Source of the DNA: Dissophora ornata
Taxonomy: Eukaryota; Mortierellomycota; Mortierellomycetes; Mortierellales; Mortierellaceae
Assembly: GCA_025201705.1 (NCBI GenBank)
Contig: MU616603.1
Span: 6,874 to 70,873 of the forward strand
Direction: 5' to 3'
DNA: 64,000 bases
The position numbers were made by a program, and so were the translations under genes. A model generated the notes under the pieces. That model was not told the DNA's origin, ran no database searches, and was given only the letters and a program-made list of their open reading frames with translations. Below are positions 1 to 12,080 of the stretch, piece after piece; position 1 is the first letter of the stretch, and each line of letters opens with the position of its first letter.

Positions 1-75
<75 letters not shown>

Positions 76-250
76 GGTTGGTATGATTGTATGCGTGGCG
101 GCACGGGGGGATATGGCACATGTTGTTGCTGTAGCTGTTGTTGCTGTTGTTGTTGTTGCTGTTGTTGCTGTTGTTGTTGCTGTTGTTGTTGCTGTTGGTA
201 TTGTTGTTGCTGTTGGTATTGTTGCTGGTGTTGTTGCTGGTGTTGTCGCT
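1..250. repeat. GTTGCT/GTTGTT microsatellite (poly-Gln coding)
   Basis: Perfect GTTGCT hexanucleotide repeats from 1 to about 73, then a degenerate GTTGTT/GCT tract to about 250. On the minus strand these are CAA/CAG codons of the flanking Gln-rich exon. Confidence 0.9.
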
Positions 251-394
251 GTTGCCAATAAAGGTCATCGGCCGGCAGCGGCAGCTGCCCTTGTTGATGA
301 AACGTTGGCTGATGGCCCGGGTGGTAGTGTTCAAGTTGCGGAGCTGGGTATTGTTCGTGCGATCGTGGTGTGCTTCCAATCGAAAGACCTTCAA
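1..394 (-). CDS. Gln-rich protein, partial exon running off the left edge
   Basis: Read on the minus strand, this stretch is open and ends at the window edge. It begins with a mixed segment (AVEGLSIGS..., HEQYPAPQLEH) and passes into long CAA/CAG runs broken by H, Y, P and R, then a PYPPVPP patch. Minus-strand sequence just before 394 ends in CTCTTGCAG, a good splice acceptor, and an in-frame TGA lies upstream of it, so 394 is probably the start of an internal exon. A possible first exon with ATG at 477 (MADQENASL...) lies upstream, but I could not phase a donor to it. Poly-Gln tracts of this kind are common in fungal transcription and signalling proteins. No domain is visible, so no function is assigned. 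The 3' end lies outside the window. Confidence 0.5.
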
Positions 395-477
395 CTGCAA
401 GAGTGTCCACACTAGCATTCCTTTGTCATACAAAGACAACAGACGAAACGAGTGAAGCATTTTCTTGGTCAGCCATG

Positions 478-2819
478 AACATAAATTGGAAGCGCACAAG
501 ATATGATGGTGGAACCAGGTACATACACCATTGTGGGACGGCTTCCGTCGTTTGGTTTTGAAGACAAGGTTCGGTCGCTGCTGTCACCACCATCCTGCTG
601 TCCTGGACCTGTTGTCATGGTCATGGTTTACTAGAGGGTGTGTCCTGGATCAATCTGATGAAGCGAGAAGAGGGGAGCGTAGCGACGAAGCGAGCAGTAG
701 CGTGAAAAGAAGGGGCGTGGAGGGTGATGCGAGTGATGGATGAGCAAATGACGAGAAGCGAGATGAGTAGGATGAGGAAATGTAGGCGAATGGCGGTAAT
801 CCTCGGAGCAATAAAAGGAAAAGAGTGAGTCGAGGCGTGGTGAGCGGCGTGGTGAGCGGCGTTGTCAGGCTGCTGGCTGTGCATCAACAAAAATAGATTT
901 TTACGCCCTTTTGGGTTTTCGCTCCTCCACTGCGATCAGCCCAGCTCAACACAAGGCAGCCAGCCAAGAACTTTCTATCTGAGCCAGACGAATGTGGGGA
1001 CGGCGGATGAATACGTAGAGATAGTCAGTACCCTCTGCCGCTCGTTGTGTGTCCTGATTCTATTGCTTCTGACACAGATACTCCCCCGTGGCGCATCTAC
1101 GCAGCTGCCAATAAACGTCGTGTACCCCAGACGAAAGAAAGGCGCCTCTGCAGGAAGCAGACCCTTTCCCGCAGCAGATCCGTACACCAATGTAGACCCT
1201 GTTGACGATGACAATTATCAACCCATTAGGTTGTTGCCACAAGACTCTATTATGACCTATCGTTCATCTTGAGGAACGATTGCAATGTACTGCAACCATG
1301 TATCTATCCATTCATTTCACGTCGACCCGCTTACCAGGGCTGAGACCGTCTGCTCCTGTCCACTGCCCGATGATTACTGCTGCACTGCACGTCCGACGCT
1401 TACCTGTTTATGCTCCGCTTCCCTCCCTCCACCGTGCATTGTTTAGCGTGGAAGCTTGTTGTTGGGGGAGGTTGCACAAAAACGAAAACAGACAGGGTCA
1501 AATCAGCGACAGCATGTGCAATACATGACAATACCATCAGAGAACAACAAAAAAAACGTGTGTGTACTCAGGTCCTGGAACAGGTGTACATCGGCGTCGA
1601 GAGGGAAAGATCCCGATACATCGATCATGCAAGTAACCTCAAGAATAGACCCCAGGAGATTTTCGCCATGCACCCGTTCCGCACACCCACCCACCCACAC
1701 ATACACACACCACCACAGACACATTCAAACATGCAACACTCAGGGTTACACTACTGTCTGAAAATGTGCAGTTCGTTCTGTCCGAGCGGGATGCTCTTCC
1801 ATGTCATTGGTGTTTTCCCTTGGAGGATGCAAACTGATTTTATTATTTTATTGTGGGTCAAGATGCATGCATACAGTTTAAAACAGGAATAACGGTACAA
1901 TCAACCCGCAAAGACGGACACACAAGGAGATCCGCAGAGACACAGAAGTTGAAATAGGGGTGTGCAGGAAGATGACAATGCCACGACGACCGTGCGGTCC
2001 TTTTCGCAGTCTAGCTTGATTGCTTGTTCGTTTCGGCTTGGAGAGCGATGAATCACCTCGTCGGAATCGATCGTTCGTTCCGTCGTTCCGTCGCTCGGCC
2101 GTCGGTCTGTTGGTCGTTTGTGCCTCCCCTTTTCTCTTTCCATCCCTCTCGATGGGCGCTCTCAGTCCTGCCATCGGCAACGCATCCTGCGCATCGCACT
2201 CGATCACCTGTCTCCTTGCCCTGCGACCATTTTGACCCTCACTCTCTGTGTATTCACATTTCTGCTCGTCTGGTCTGTCTGTTGTTTTGTTTGTTTGTGT
2301 TGTGCTGCTGTTCCTCTTCTTTCCCGCAGCGCACAGTTCACCCCAGTGATTATAATTTAAAAACGAAGAGCAATGATAATAATAAATAAAACGCCATGCA
2401 CGCCATGCACATCCACAATCCACGAGCGGACCATTGAACAGCATCGAGAGCAAAGCAGAGCACATGCATACACAGGCACATCCCCCTTCCCCCATCCACA
2501 GCACAGATGCAACCCAAATATACACGTAGAGAAAAAAAACCCTTTTTTTTATTCATTCTATATCTCATCTCCCTTTTGTCCTTCAGTCTTTCCTTGCTTC
2601 CATTCTTTCCTCCTTCCTTCCTTGCTTTAATCCTTTCCTCCTTACTTCATTGCTGCCATCCTTCCCTCCTTCTTCCTATCATTTCCCATTCGCTTTCGCT
2701 AGTCCCATCACCTATCACCCGACCATCGCTGACCTATCAACACAATTGACACGAAACAGGCACCTTAGACAGGAACAACCACCCCTCTCCCCAAAACTTC
2801 CGTCCCTCCTCCATTTGGG
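478..2819. other. Gene-poor stretch upstream of the large Ser-rich gene
   Basis: No gene is supported. Short open frames occur (for example 862-1272 on plus), but they lack recognisable domains and splice structure. The part from about 2530 to 2760 is very pyrimidine-rich (runs of CCTTCC and CTTTCC), which fits the leader of the gene starting at 2820. Confidence 0.5.
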
Positions 2820-5800
2820 ATGAATCGACACTCACATTCACAATCACATTCAACCTCATCAAGTACCTCGTCTCCTCCTGGTTATTCAACACCCCCCAGC
2901 TGTCGTTCCCGTTCCCCCTCGCCCTCGTCTTCGCCAACTTCGAGAAGTGCGGTCATCACGTCACATATACCACTCACCTCTGTCGCCCTGTCGTCCTTCA
3001 CCTGCTCCTTTCATGCACACCAGCACTCGCCCCAAAAAAAGAACTTCGATCATTCCCTCTGCCAGCATTCCCTCTGCGAGGACAACAAGCATAGAAGCGA
3101 TCATCGCTGCAGGAGCGACAGCCAGACTTTATGTATGTCCCTTGCTCACATGAGCAACGAGTGTGACGAGAGCCATAATTTACCCTCTGCAGCTATGCAG
3201 CTTCAATACCAGCACCACTACGACCGCGACCAGCAGCAGCAGTATGATCATCCTCATCTGTATCAACGACTGCCCCCTCTCATGTCCGGCCTCTTATCTG
3301 ATGATAATGCCTCTGCTGCACCAGAGAAGAAAAACAAAGTAGAGGAAGAAGGCTCCGATTTGGTGTGCCATACCTTGTCCTCCCAGCTCCCCTGTCCATC
3401 ACCCTCCCCTCCTTCATACCTATCCTCGGGCTGCTCCTCGGATATCAACCCAAAGAATCAACAACATCATAATCATAATCACCATACCGCTGGTGCTGTT
3501 ATCGGCGATTTGTATCCAGGACATGCCATAAGCAATGGCGAACAGGTTGTTTGTAGCACAAGCCCTGGCCGTGCAACTAAACCTTCAACTGGCGCTCTCG
3601 CTCGTGTCACACCAACACCTGTAGACGAGGCTCTTGCTATTGTTGGTCTTGCCGCGGTTGTCATCCCTGATTGTCCACCCGGCTCTGGATTTGTGCAGTC
3701 CTCCCGTGCTTCTGATTTGATTTCTCCATCTGTGGCAGAACGCGCCATGTTTACTGCCACTGCAGGTCAACGTGAAAGAGAGCGGGAGAGAGAGAGGGCT
3801 GCAGCTGCATCTGCACAGAATGCAGAAGAGGAGGGACATGGTATGGATGCAGCAGGTAAGGCAGGCGGACCATCAATTGCTCATGATTTGGAGACAGCAG
3901 TAACAACGACGCGGTTTGCATGGCCACATCATCACACGAATCTTCTTTTTTTTTTTTTTTTGCGTATCTACGATCCATCTTTCTTTCGCTCCCTTGCATT
4001 CAACGTCTTTATCATTGGGGCTCCACTTCTATCTCCTCTTCACTCTCTCGCTCCCCTGCTCACTGAACCTCCTCCAGCAATTGTAACAACACCTTTTGGA
4101 ATCTGCTATCACCCTTGAACAGAGAGCCCCTTTCTTGGGTCCGTTATCCGTTGAAACAAAACGGGACTGGACCCAACCGGCTGTGATACCTCCCCAACGA
4201 CCCAAGAGCATGCTCTTGCTTATCTGCTTCTCTACTTACTCGCAATCTACGAATATTATCACCTCCATTCTGCCATCGACATCTTCTATAAACAAAGCAC
4301 ATCCTTGCTTTCAGAGAGAGCTGATTTTGAACACTTCTTTTTCATTTACGCGTTCCACATCAGCAGAATCCAGCGATACCAAAGAACACGGATTGCCGTG
4401 CCTCGACGACAACTGGGGCTCGGGTCAACTGCTCGACCATCCTCACATCATATACCCAACGATGCTTCAGTCGCAGGTCAAGGACGACAATGGCAAGATC
4501 ATGGCATCTAAAGAAATTACATCTATCACTTCAATTGTAACATCAACACCATCATCATTACCACCATCACGGTGTGCCTCAAGGGCATGGGAGATGGATC
4601 ACGATCGCATCTACCACAGAGAGAGCGGCAGAAGTGTCCCAGAACAGGATAGTGATGATGCCGAGCACGAGAGCGCTGATGGAATCGAGGACGAGAGCAG
4701 TGATTCTGAGGTAGAGCGTAGAAGACGCGCGCCAGCCGAGACTCACAGAGCCATCTCCGTGAAGCGTAGGAAAGTGAGCGAGGGTGATGATGATGATGAT
4801 GATGCAGATAACATCAGCGATGGCCGTACTCAGAGGTACGATGAGCCGTTTGTGAGTGTATCTAGCTCTCCTCGGCGACATTCTCAGCCGACAAACTTTC
4901 CATCCACATCATCAGCGTCTTCGCCATCCCCTACAAGGCCCTCGTCTCAGCGGCCGTCAAGTTGGCCTGCTAGAAAACGCAGAAGCATCCTCGCTGCCGA
5001 TCCATCTTTATTACTGTCAACCTTCTCCGAATCAAGCAATGGCCAGACAGAGATGCCCAGCATCATTGACACGTCGTCGTTGAGTTTGCTCTCGGCAACA
5101 TCTGAGCTGGTCTCTGCTGGTACGATTCCAATTTTGGACAATGATAGGAGAAACAACAACGACGGCGATTTTCTGCCTCCACTGCTGCTGTCTCCACCAA
5201 CACCGTCTTCGTCATCGGCGTCGTCATCGGCATCGTCTCCGACTGAATCTCGATGTTCTTCAATTTTGGACTCTTTTGCTGCCGATAATATCCTCGGGAA
5301 ACAATCGAGCGTTACTAATTCAACGCGAAGATCAGCATCGTCATCTTCGTCTTCTTTCTGCCGGCATTTGAGGTACTGTTTCCCACTGCTGGGAGCCTGC
5401 CGCAAACGGAATTTCGAGGATGCCATCGAGCTGACGCGACCCCTTGGAAACGACCCATCAGTTGAGTATAAGGGTTGGTGGCTCGGATCGATCAAGCGTC
5501 GCAAGATACATCATTTCCCAACACGATGGACTTCGACCTTATCGCCTTCACCTTATGTCAAGTTGATGGCGATGCGTGATTTTTGGGACGTGATGAGATC
5601 GCGTCTAGATCTATCGTGGCTTGATCTTTGGACGATCACCTCTTCGAACTGGAAGGAAGGGTTTCAAATCGAGACTAGGGAGATGGACATTGCACCCACT
5701 GAAGGCGCTGGTGGCAGCAGCAGCAGAAGAATCGGCCGAGACTTTGGAGAGACAAATGTTAGGACCACTTATTCTTCGACGACATCGGGCTCTCTCTTTA

Positions 5801-7511
5801 TGAACTCCACTACTGCTAGCACAGGCGCTGTCGACTCTGGTGCAGCTCTGGCCAAGAGAAGGATTAGCAGGAAAGAAGAGCTCAAAGACGAAAGCAAGAG
5901 CCAGAGCCCGGACGACCGTTGGTCTGATGATGAAGCATGGTCTATTATGAAACTGAGAAATCGTCGGAGAACCGTGGTGCAGCATCCAAGCACCGGCTTG
6001 TTTCTAAGGGGGCTGTGGGAAGAAGAAGAGAGGTGTCGGCGGCAAAGACAAATGATTCCAGAATGTGTTCACAAACCCCTGAGGAGCAAGATCCTGAACA
6101 GGAAACCCATCCCACGAATGGCCAGTGTTGCCAAGAACAACCGGACGATTTCATGGATTAAACCCAAGGGATCATCGGACTCGGCCGATTCGTCATCACC
6201 ATCATTCTCCTCAGACAACCCTGGCCAGACGGCAGGGAATATGGCGGATGATCAAGACGATGGTGTCACTGAGCATAAAGATGCCGAGTCAGGTATGGAG
6301 TCGGAAGCGGGACCGTCTCAACAACAGCAGATCCAGGCAGATAAAGAAATGATGCTGCGAAAGAAACATGGCCCAGCAGCAGCAACAGTTCGCTGTAAGT
6401 TATGTAGAAAATGCTGCCCGCACACATGTGAACGAAAGATCTTCATCTAACAACCGAGGATGGTCTTTTCGTTCCCCTGATACCTTTACCTTTAATCAAT
6501 AGCGAATGCACTGTCCGAAGGATACGATTTGAACGAGTACAAGCCCTGGAGAGACGGCACAATCACGCCTCACCAGGGCAGTATCCGCACTCTCTGTCAG
6601 CTCCGAAATACGATGCTCGACCCGTGGCCTATTGAGGAGTCCAGGGCCAAGGATGAGTGCACCAGGGTTCTGCATCGCATGCGTGAGCAACTGAATGTGG
6701 TCATTAACTTGCAAAGTATGTTGCTATGACGTTTTCTCCTCTCAAGCCCTTTTTGATCGCTGGTATGCGATGAACAGCGAGAACTAACGTCTCATTGCTC
6801 TTTCGCCCACTTGCCACTACCTCCCTCATATAACAAAAAAAAGTACATTTGCGCTCCGTGATCAAAACGACGCCTTCACACATGTCGTTTTTGCTCTCGA
6901 TTCGCCATCCGGGTCAAGTATCCGTTGAGCTGCTGAACGCGCTCTATGGACCACAGTTCATGCAGACGAGCGCCTTTCGATCGATCGAGCAGTTGCTCTG
7001 GGGAAAGTACCAACCTCCACAGATAGAACACGATCATCCTCAGCATCGCTATGACTATGACGACCATGGCAACTACCAGCAACAGCAGCCGACTCTTCCA
7101 CCACCTGCATATTCATATGATCACAACAATCACGAGACGTTTGAAAGTGTGGTGGATGCTCGTGTTCATGGGGACCAGCAGCAGCAGCAGCAGCATCGCA
7201 ATGACCATGACCATTATCACGCATTCCAACAACAACACCAGCATTTCTATGAACAACATGCGACGGGCGATGAGGAAGGGTGTGAGTTCGAGGAAGAGTT
7301 TGATGATCAGACGCATGGGGATCCTGTGCTGGAGATGAGTCGCCATGTTGTGATGGATAGCACATATAAGGTTATGGCAGCCACTGTAGACAAGGTGGTC
7401 GTCGGAGATGATGTTGCTGTGAGCGAGGAGAGTGAGATTGAGGCGTTGGGGATCTCCTCGAGAAGGCTGGACGGTATGTTGGTGGACGCTGAGCACGAGC
7501 TGGGATGCTGA
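2820..7511 (+). CDS. Large disordered Ser/acidic-rich protein, function unknown
   Basis: Four exons join in phase: 2820-3855, 4367-6394, 6503-6715 and 6844-7511 (about 1314 residues). The donors are GTAAGG, GTAAGT and GTATGT. The first intron is long (511 nt) and holds a T15 run; its phase-1 junction G|AA restores a clean frame. The N-terminal half is low complexity (Ser, His, Gln), with acidic patches and basic RRRRR/KRRK clusters that could be nuclear signals. A better conserved-looking core lies around WWLGSIKRRKIHHF and FWDVMRSRLDLSWLDLW. A helical C-terminal block spans exons 3-4 (WRDGTITPHQGSIRTL, then HLRSVIKTTPSHMSFLL), followed by a Gln/His-rich tail. The basic patches and disorder suggest a nuclear regulator, but this is only inference. 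I compared it mentally with the Opi1-type repressor family and did not find a convincing match. Confidence 0.7.
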
Positions 7512-8683
7512 GCGTCGCTGGCACTCTTTGATCTTTTCCGTTTCATACGTAATCTTCATTATCACTTTTTACATCTTGTAGACTATCTTCTTTTTTTTCC
7601 CCCATTGTTTGCTTTGATTTCTCATGTAGATTAGAACGAGTATCGACTCACGTCCATTATTAAAGAAACCCATTTTCACATTCCCCCTATTCAAGGCTAT
7701 TTTACTACAAATAGCGGAGACTATTGTTTATAGCCTCGAGCTGTAAGCGGTCGCAAATCAATTGTCAGAGCGTGCATGCGATGCGACTCAACAGGATGGC
7801 CTCTCATCTTTACACGCGTCACGCCTTTTCATCTGCTTCATCTGCCGCTTTCCTGTTCTTCCACTCGCACATGCACGTCCCAACAGCCATGGCAACCCTT
7901 GCGGACAAGAAGAATATATTCCATATTCCCGAGATCAAAAGCCCCATCTCGCCAAGTCTCTGTACATGTACAGGATGCCATCTCTTGTGTGGTTAGGTCC
8001 AAAAGAGCAGGACCCAATGCACTTGATCAGGAAAAGGGGCCGGAGGTCGTATTGGAGACAGAGGTAGGAACAGCAGCGGCGACCATAATGAAGTCGGCAA
8101 GATAGGCGGGCAGGAGGAGTGAGATGGATTTCATGGCTATTGAGGACAGGCAAAGTTAGGTTAGTGCTAATTGATCAATTGGAGAGAGCTTTGGATCTCG
8201 ATTGGAGTTGATAGTGAGGCAAACGTCTGCAGCATGTGGCATACATATATGCCATGGATGAATGCGAGAACGCGAATGGAGCGTGGGCGGAGTTCGCAAA
8301 CATTTGTGGGTTGCTGCATTCTTGGCGCGCGTGCATGTTTTTTCGAACAAGTTGAACGATTACAAATGTGGGCTAATTTTATGCCTAACCTTGAACTGCA
8401 ATCCAAAGGCTGTTGCCCTCCCAGGATGCAGAGCAACAATTCAACTATTCACAGAGATCAGTAGGACTGACGGTTCTTCACGAGACAGCAAACGATGGTT
8501 CTGCGCAACCTTCTTTTGCTGTGCTCTTGTTACCTTTGTCTCTTTCAATGTTTGTGCTTCATAGCGCGTTTTTGGCTCGCTTCGGATAGAGCAAGAGGTA
8601 TCCCTCGCAATCTCGACTCGAGTACGAACTCGCTCCTTAATCTGAAATAGGGCTCCGGATATACATAATCTAGCCCCAATGTT

Positions 8684-9104
8684 GTGCATTCATTGCGATG
8701 CGGCATTGAGTCTCGCTCTATTTCAATTTCGCGTAATGTAAAAAGAAATCATGGTCTACTACTACCAGGAGGTCTTGCATCAAGCAAATTTGGCCCTTTT
8801 GAGATGCACTGCGACCGGATCTACTACATAAAGGGCGAGACCGAGATATGCGCCTCGGAGGAGGATGCCGAGGCTATTCGAGAGTCTCGAAGATGTCTTG
8901 GAGGTATTCAATGTGTACAGAAAGACGGACCCGATCCAGATCAAGTCTAAGAGCGGCAAGTCGGTCCTAATTGCGGCAGCAAGAGATCCTACAGATCTAG
9001 GAGGAAGAAGATCAACTCAAAGCCGAAGGTCAAGTCGGAAGCAGAAGCCAAGCAGTAGGAATATTACGGATAAGCGGACAAGCAGACAAGATGGAGATAG
9101 CTGA
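8684..9104 (+). pseudogene. Possible decayed coding sequence, family unknown
   Basis: Frame one reads a plausible protein up to about 8870 (FEMHCDRIYYIKGETEI, then CASEEDAE). It then continues most naturally in another frame (LFESLEDVLEVFNVYRKTD, then IQIKSKSGKSVLIAAARDP). The apparent switch near 8870 has no splice signals, so a frameshift is likelier than an intron. A Lys/Arg/Ser-rich tail follows in both frames. I do not recognise the family. Confidence 0.25.
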
Positions 9105-10098
9105 TGTTGCCGTGACTGAAACGACTGCCGCCATCGAGATTGCACATAAACTACATAGACTACATCACCCCTGAGAGGTTTCCGCATGGTGAAAGGTATG
9201 CATGCTTACCTCCCTCCTTACTATTCATTATCCGCTTTGGGTCCTGGAAGGTGCAAAGCATACATGCAAGCAGTATGCTTTCGGAATGTGTGTTACAAGC
9301 CAAATCAAAAGGCTCTCTTGCATTCTCTTTCCTTGTGATGTCGCTTTTTTCATCATGTAAGGGGGACAGCAGGGCTCCACAGTCGAGTGCAGGAGCGTCG
9401 ACCATGATTGGGTGGCCTCGAGATGTTGAGGCTAGAACATGACTCCCCGCCACAAGGAACCACGAGAAGATTATTATGACCCTCTGGATATTCTGCCTGG
9501 GGCAAGAAGGAGCTGACTGTGCCGAGAATGGAACGGAGTTGAAGGTACGGGCCTAGACTGCGCGTCGTCCGTGGCTTGGATGGCGACCGCTTGCGTAATG
9601 AAAATGTTATTTCGAAACTGTCGCAGGAACCAAACTGCACTGTGCGAAGACAAGGAAATGTTAATAGAAAGCAAATAAGTACAAGGCAGCAATACAAACC
9701 TGCATCCTGCAGCTCAACAGGGTGCACACCATCGTGTGTCACTTTAGGACCTGATGAGACCCTGCTTACATGGCCACAATGAGCACGAGTAAGGTTCTGG
9801 GCATCCATGGTTCTAATACCTCAACATATACTTTGTGCGAGCGAGGAAGTGTGCCGAGTAGCTAAACAAATAATAGTAACAGTAATAAAAAAAACGAGCA
9901 AGAAGAAGCAAACGCCTATTGAAGGACTACAGAAATCAACGACACCCATTCATACCTGCTGGCGGTTACGCCGTTGGAATGATATAACCAGCCCTCCCTT
10001 TTGTCCGACTCTTGTCTGCAAGGGTGTATCTTAGTATGTGGAGAGAGGTATCTCTTTCGCATCAAAGATGCGCCACCAAAGCTTCAGGGACATTTGTC

Positions 10099-10140
10099 AG
10101 TTTTTGTGTTTGTGTTTGTGTCTGTGTCTGTGTTTGTGTC
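10099..10140. repeat. TTTGTG/TCTGTG hexanucleotide repeat
   Basis: About seven tandem units of TTTGTG or TCTGTG in non-coding DNA. Confidence 0.85.
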
Positions 10141-12080
10141 GTGGGTCCATCGCACATCTTGGACTGTCGTCGTCGCAAAACTTAATGCATACGCATGAAC
10201 GTAATAAGTGAGCGGGATGTATTGGTTTGACGCAAGAGCATGCTCTTTTTGGGTACCTCATCCTTGTCAGCTTTCAAGCTCTTCAGCTCTCATATTTCTA
10301 AGACATTAGAACACTTAGTCAGTCATTTGGCGCAAGGCTGGGTTCTCTCGCTATCAGCCTACAGCGGCAGTTTTGTTTTATCTTATACTTCGACCGAGTG
10401 CCCTGCGTGTTATATTTCATCTTCATTGAGATATGCATGCAAAGAGTAATTTGGAAGAGCAAAAAGATCTCCGAGAGAATAAGGAGCAGGGTAGACTGTG
10501 AGGATGAGCAGCAGCAGATAGAGCAAGATACAAGCGAATCATGCAAAAACCAAACGTTCGCTGCCGAAAGTAATACACCAAAGTACGATTATTGTTGATT
10601 TGTTTGCTTCGCTCCCTCTAGGATTGAGAGTGAGTTTGAGCATGCCAAAAGTCCGTCTGCACTAAGCCCAGCTAGTCCCCGTTCTGAGGGAACGCGAGCG
10701 GCGGGGCTAATTTTGGGGGACTCGGTTACGTGCTCAACCAGAGCTGGCGCACAGGTCGATAATAAAGATGTCTGATCCGCGCGAGCTTACGGCACCCCAT
10801 GCTTTCAAAGCGCATAGCCTGCTACGACGTCGTGGATACATGCCGTCGAGACGTTGCTCGAGAAAGCATACTGCTGAATGACACTTTACTTCGGCAGGAG
10901 GCGGGATCTAATCGGACTTTTTAGAAGCCACGTTTTTTTCTGTTGCGCCAATAAAACAATCACTCAGTGAGGGCTCTTGTCTTTTTTTTTGTTTTTTTTA
11001 AAAAATGCGCCTAACAACATTTCGCGCAAGCTGACCATGCATGCGGAGGAACGCTATTTGGACACAAGAGGAGGGGGGAATGAACGGGACAGCCGTTGAC
11101 AGAGGAGACTTGTACCCCCCAACAGTATTAAACATGGTTTATTGCAGGCGAGATGTATTATTAGCGGTGTACACGGCCTGGGTGTATTAATGTCATCTGC
11201 ATCAACAAAACATGGATGGGAAAAGATAGAGGTTGATATGAACAAAACGACTATGCAGCACAATGCAAGATGCCAGGAACCGATGTGTTCGACTCTAGAA
11301 AAGTCCCGGCGGGGCGACCAGGCTGTCGTCAAAGAGCAAACACGCCTTCATTTGGGCGCAGTGTCTCAGTGTCAACGTAGACTATCCTACTAGTAAATCT
11401 TGCCTGCGATGAGAGCGACAAAGAACAACACGAACTCTAAAGGAGCATCTGGACTGATCGTCGGCCCTCGACGCATCCACATTCAATAATGATTACATTG
11501 ATGCCATGGACAAACAAGTATACAAGACCTCATAGTCGTGTCAGGTTGCGAATAGCTGCCATTAGTTCCATTAGTATGTCAATATCAATCCATCACACCC
11601 TGTCTCCGATTTGGCTTTTGGATGATTGGACAGGGAGACAGGGAGATTGAGGTGGTTGAGAGATCATAGCGCGAGTCGGGGTGGGTTAAAGTTCCACGAA
11701 GAAGATCTCTGACGGAAAAAGAAAGCGCATGCCTTGGGCCTTGGGAGCGAGGGATTCAACCCCCAACGGTTGCTTTGTGTTTTCCCTATTTCCCCCCTCT
11801 CCCCCCCTCTCCCTCTCTCTCTCCTTCGTCCTGTCACTTCTTCCCTCCTTCACCCTCTCTGTCGCCCGCTGTTCTGCTGCACCCATAGCTCATCATTCCT
11901 CTCATCATCCTCTCATCATTCCTCTCATTACGAATCTCATCTCTCGCTAAACTATCACCCATTCACTCTTTGCCTGGGAAACGATATTTTGTCTCACGTT
12001 AAAGTTGCTCCTATAAGATCCAGGAACGCCACTTCCCCGTCTTTCCTTTCTCCCTATTCCTTCACACAGACCACTTTACC

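Larger units (their letters stand above)
7512..12080. other. Long gene-poor region with decayed coding remnants
   Basis: No intact gene is supported over 4.5 kb. Several short stretches look protein-like but change frame often (8684-9104, 9439-9513 and 9560-9680). A T-rich/A-rich block lies at 10981-11005. From about 11770 to 11950 the plus strand is CT-rich and probably forms the leader of the FAD monooxygenase at 12081. Confidence 0.5.

Noticed and set aside
138..455. Plus-strand poly-Leu/Val open frames at the left edge
   Set aside because: They are antisense readings of the CAG/CAA repeat; the Gln reading on minus joins to complex sequence and a splice acceptor.
862..1272. 136-residue plus-strand frame
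   Set aside because: No domain, odd composition, no splice or leader context; treated as chance.
1878..2525. 215-residue minus-strand frame rich in Cys and basic residues
   Set aside because: Overlaps pyrimidine-rich leader DNA and shows no motif; composition is explained by base bias.
4947..5504. Minus-strand 185-residue frame inside the large Ser-rich gene
   Set aside because: Antisense shadow of low-complexity codons of the plus-strand gene.
11270..11310. tRNA-like GTTCGACTC motif
   Set aside because: The flanking bases do not pair as a T stem, and no acceptor or anticodon stems are found.
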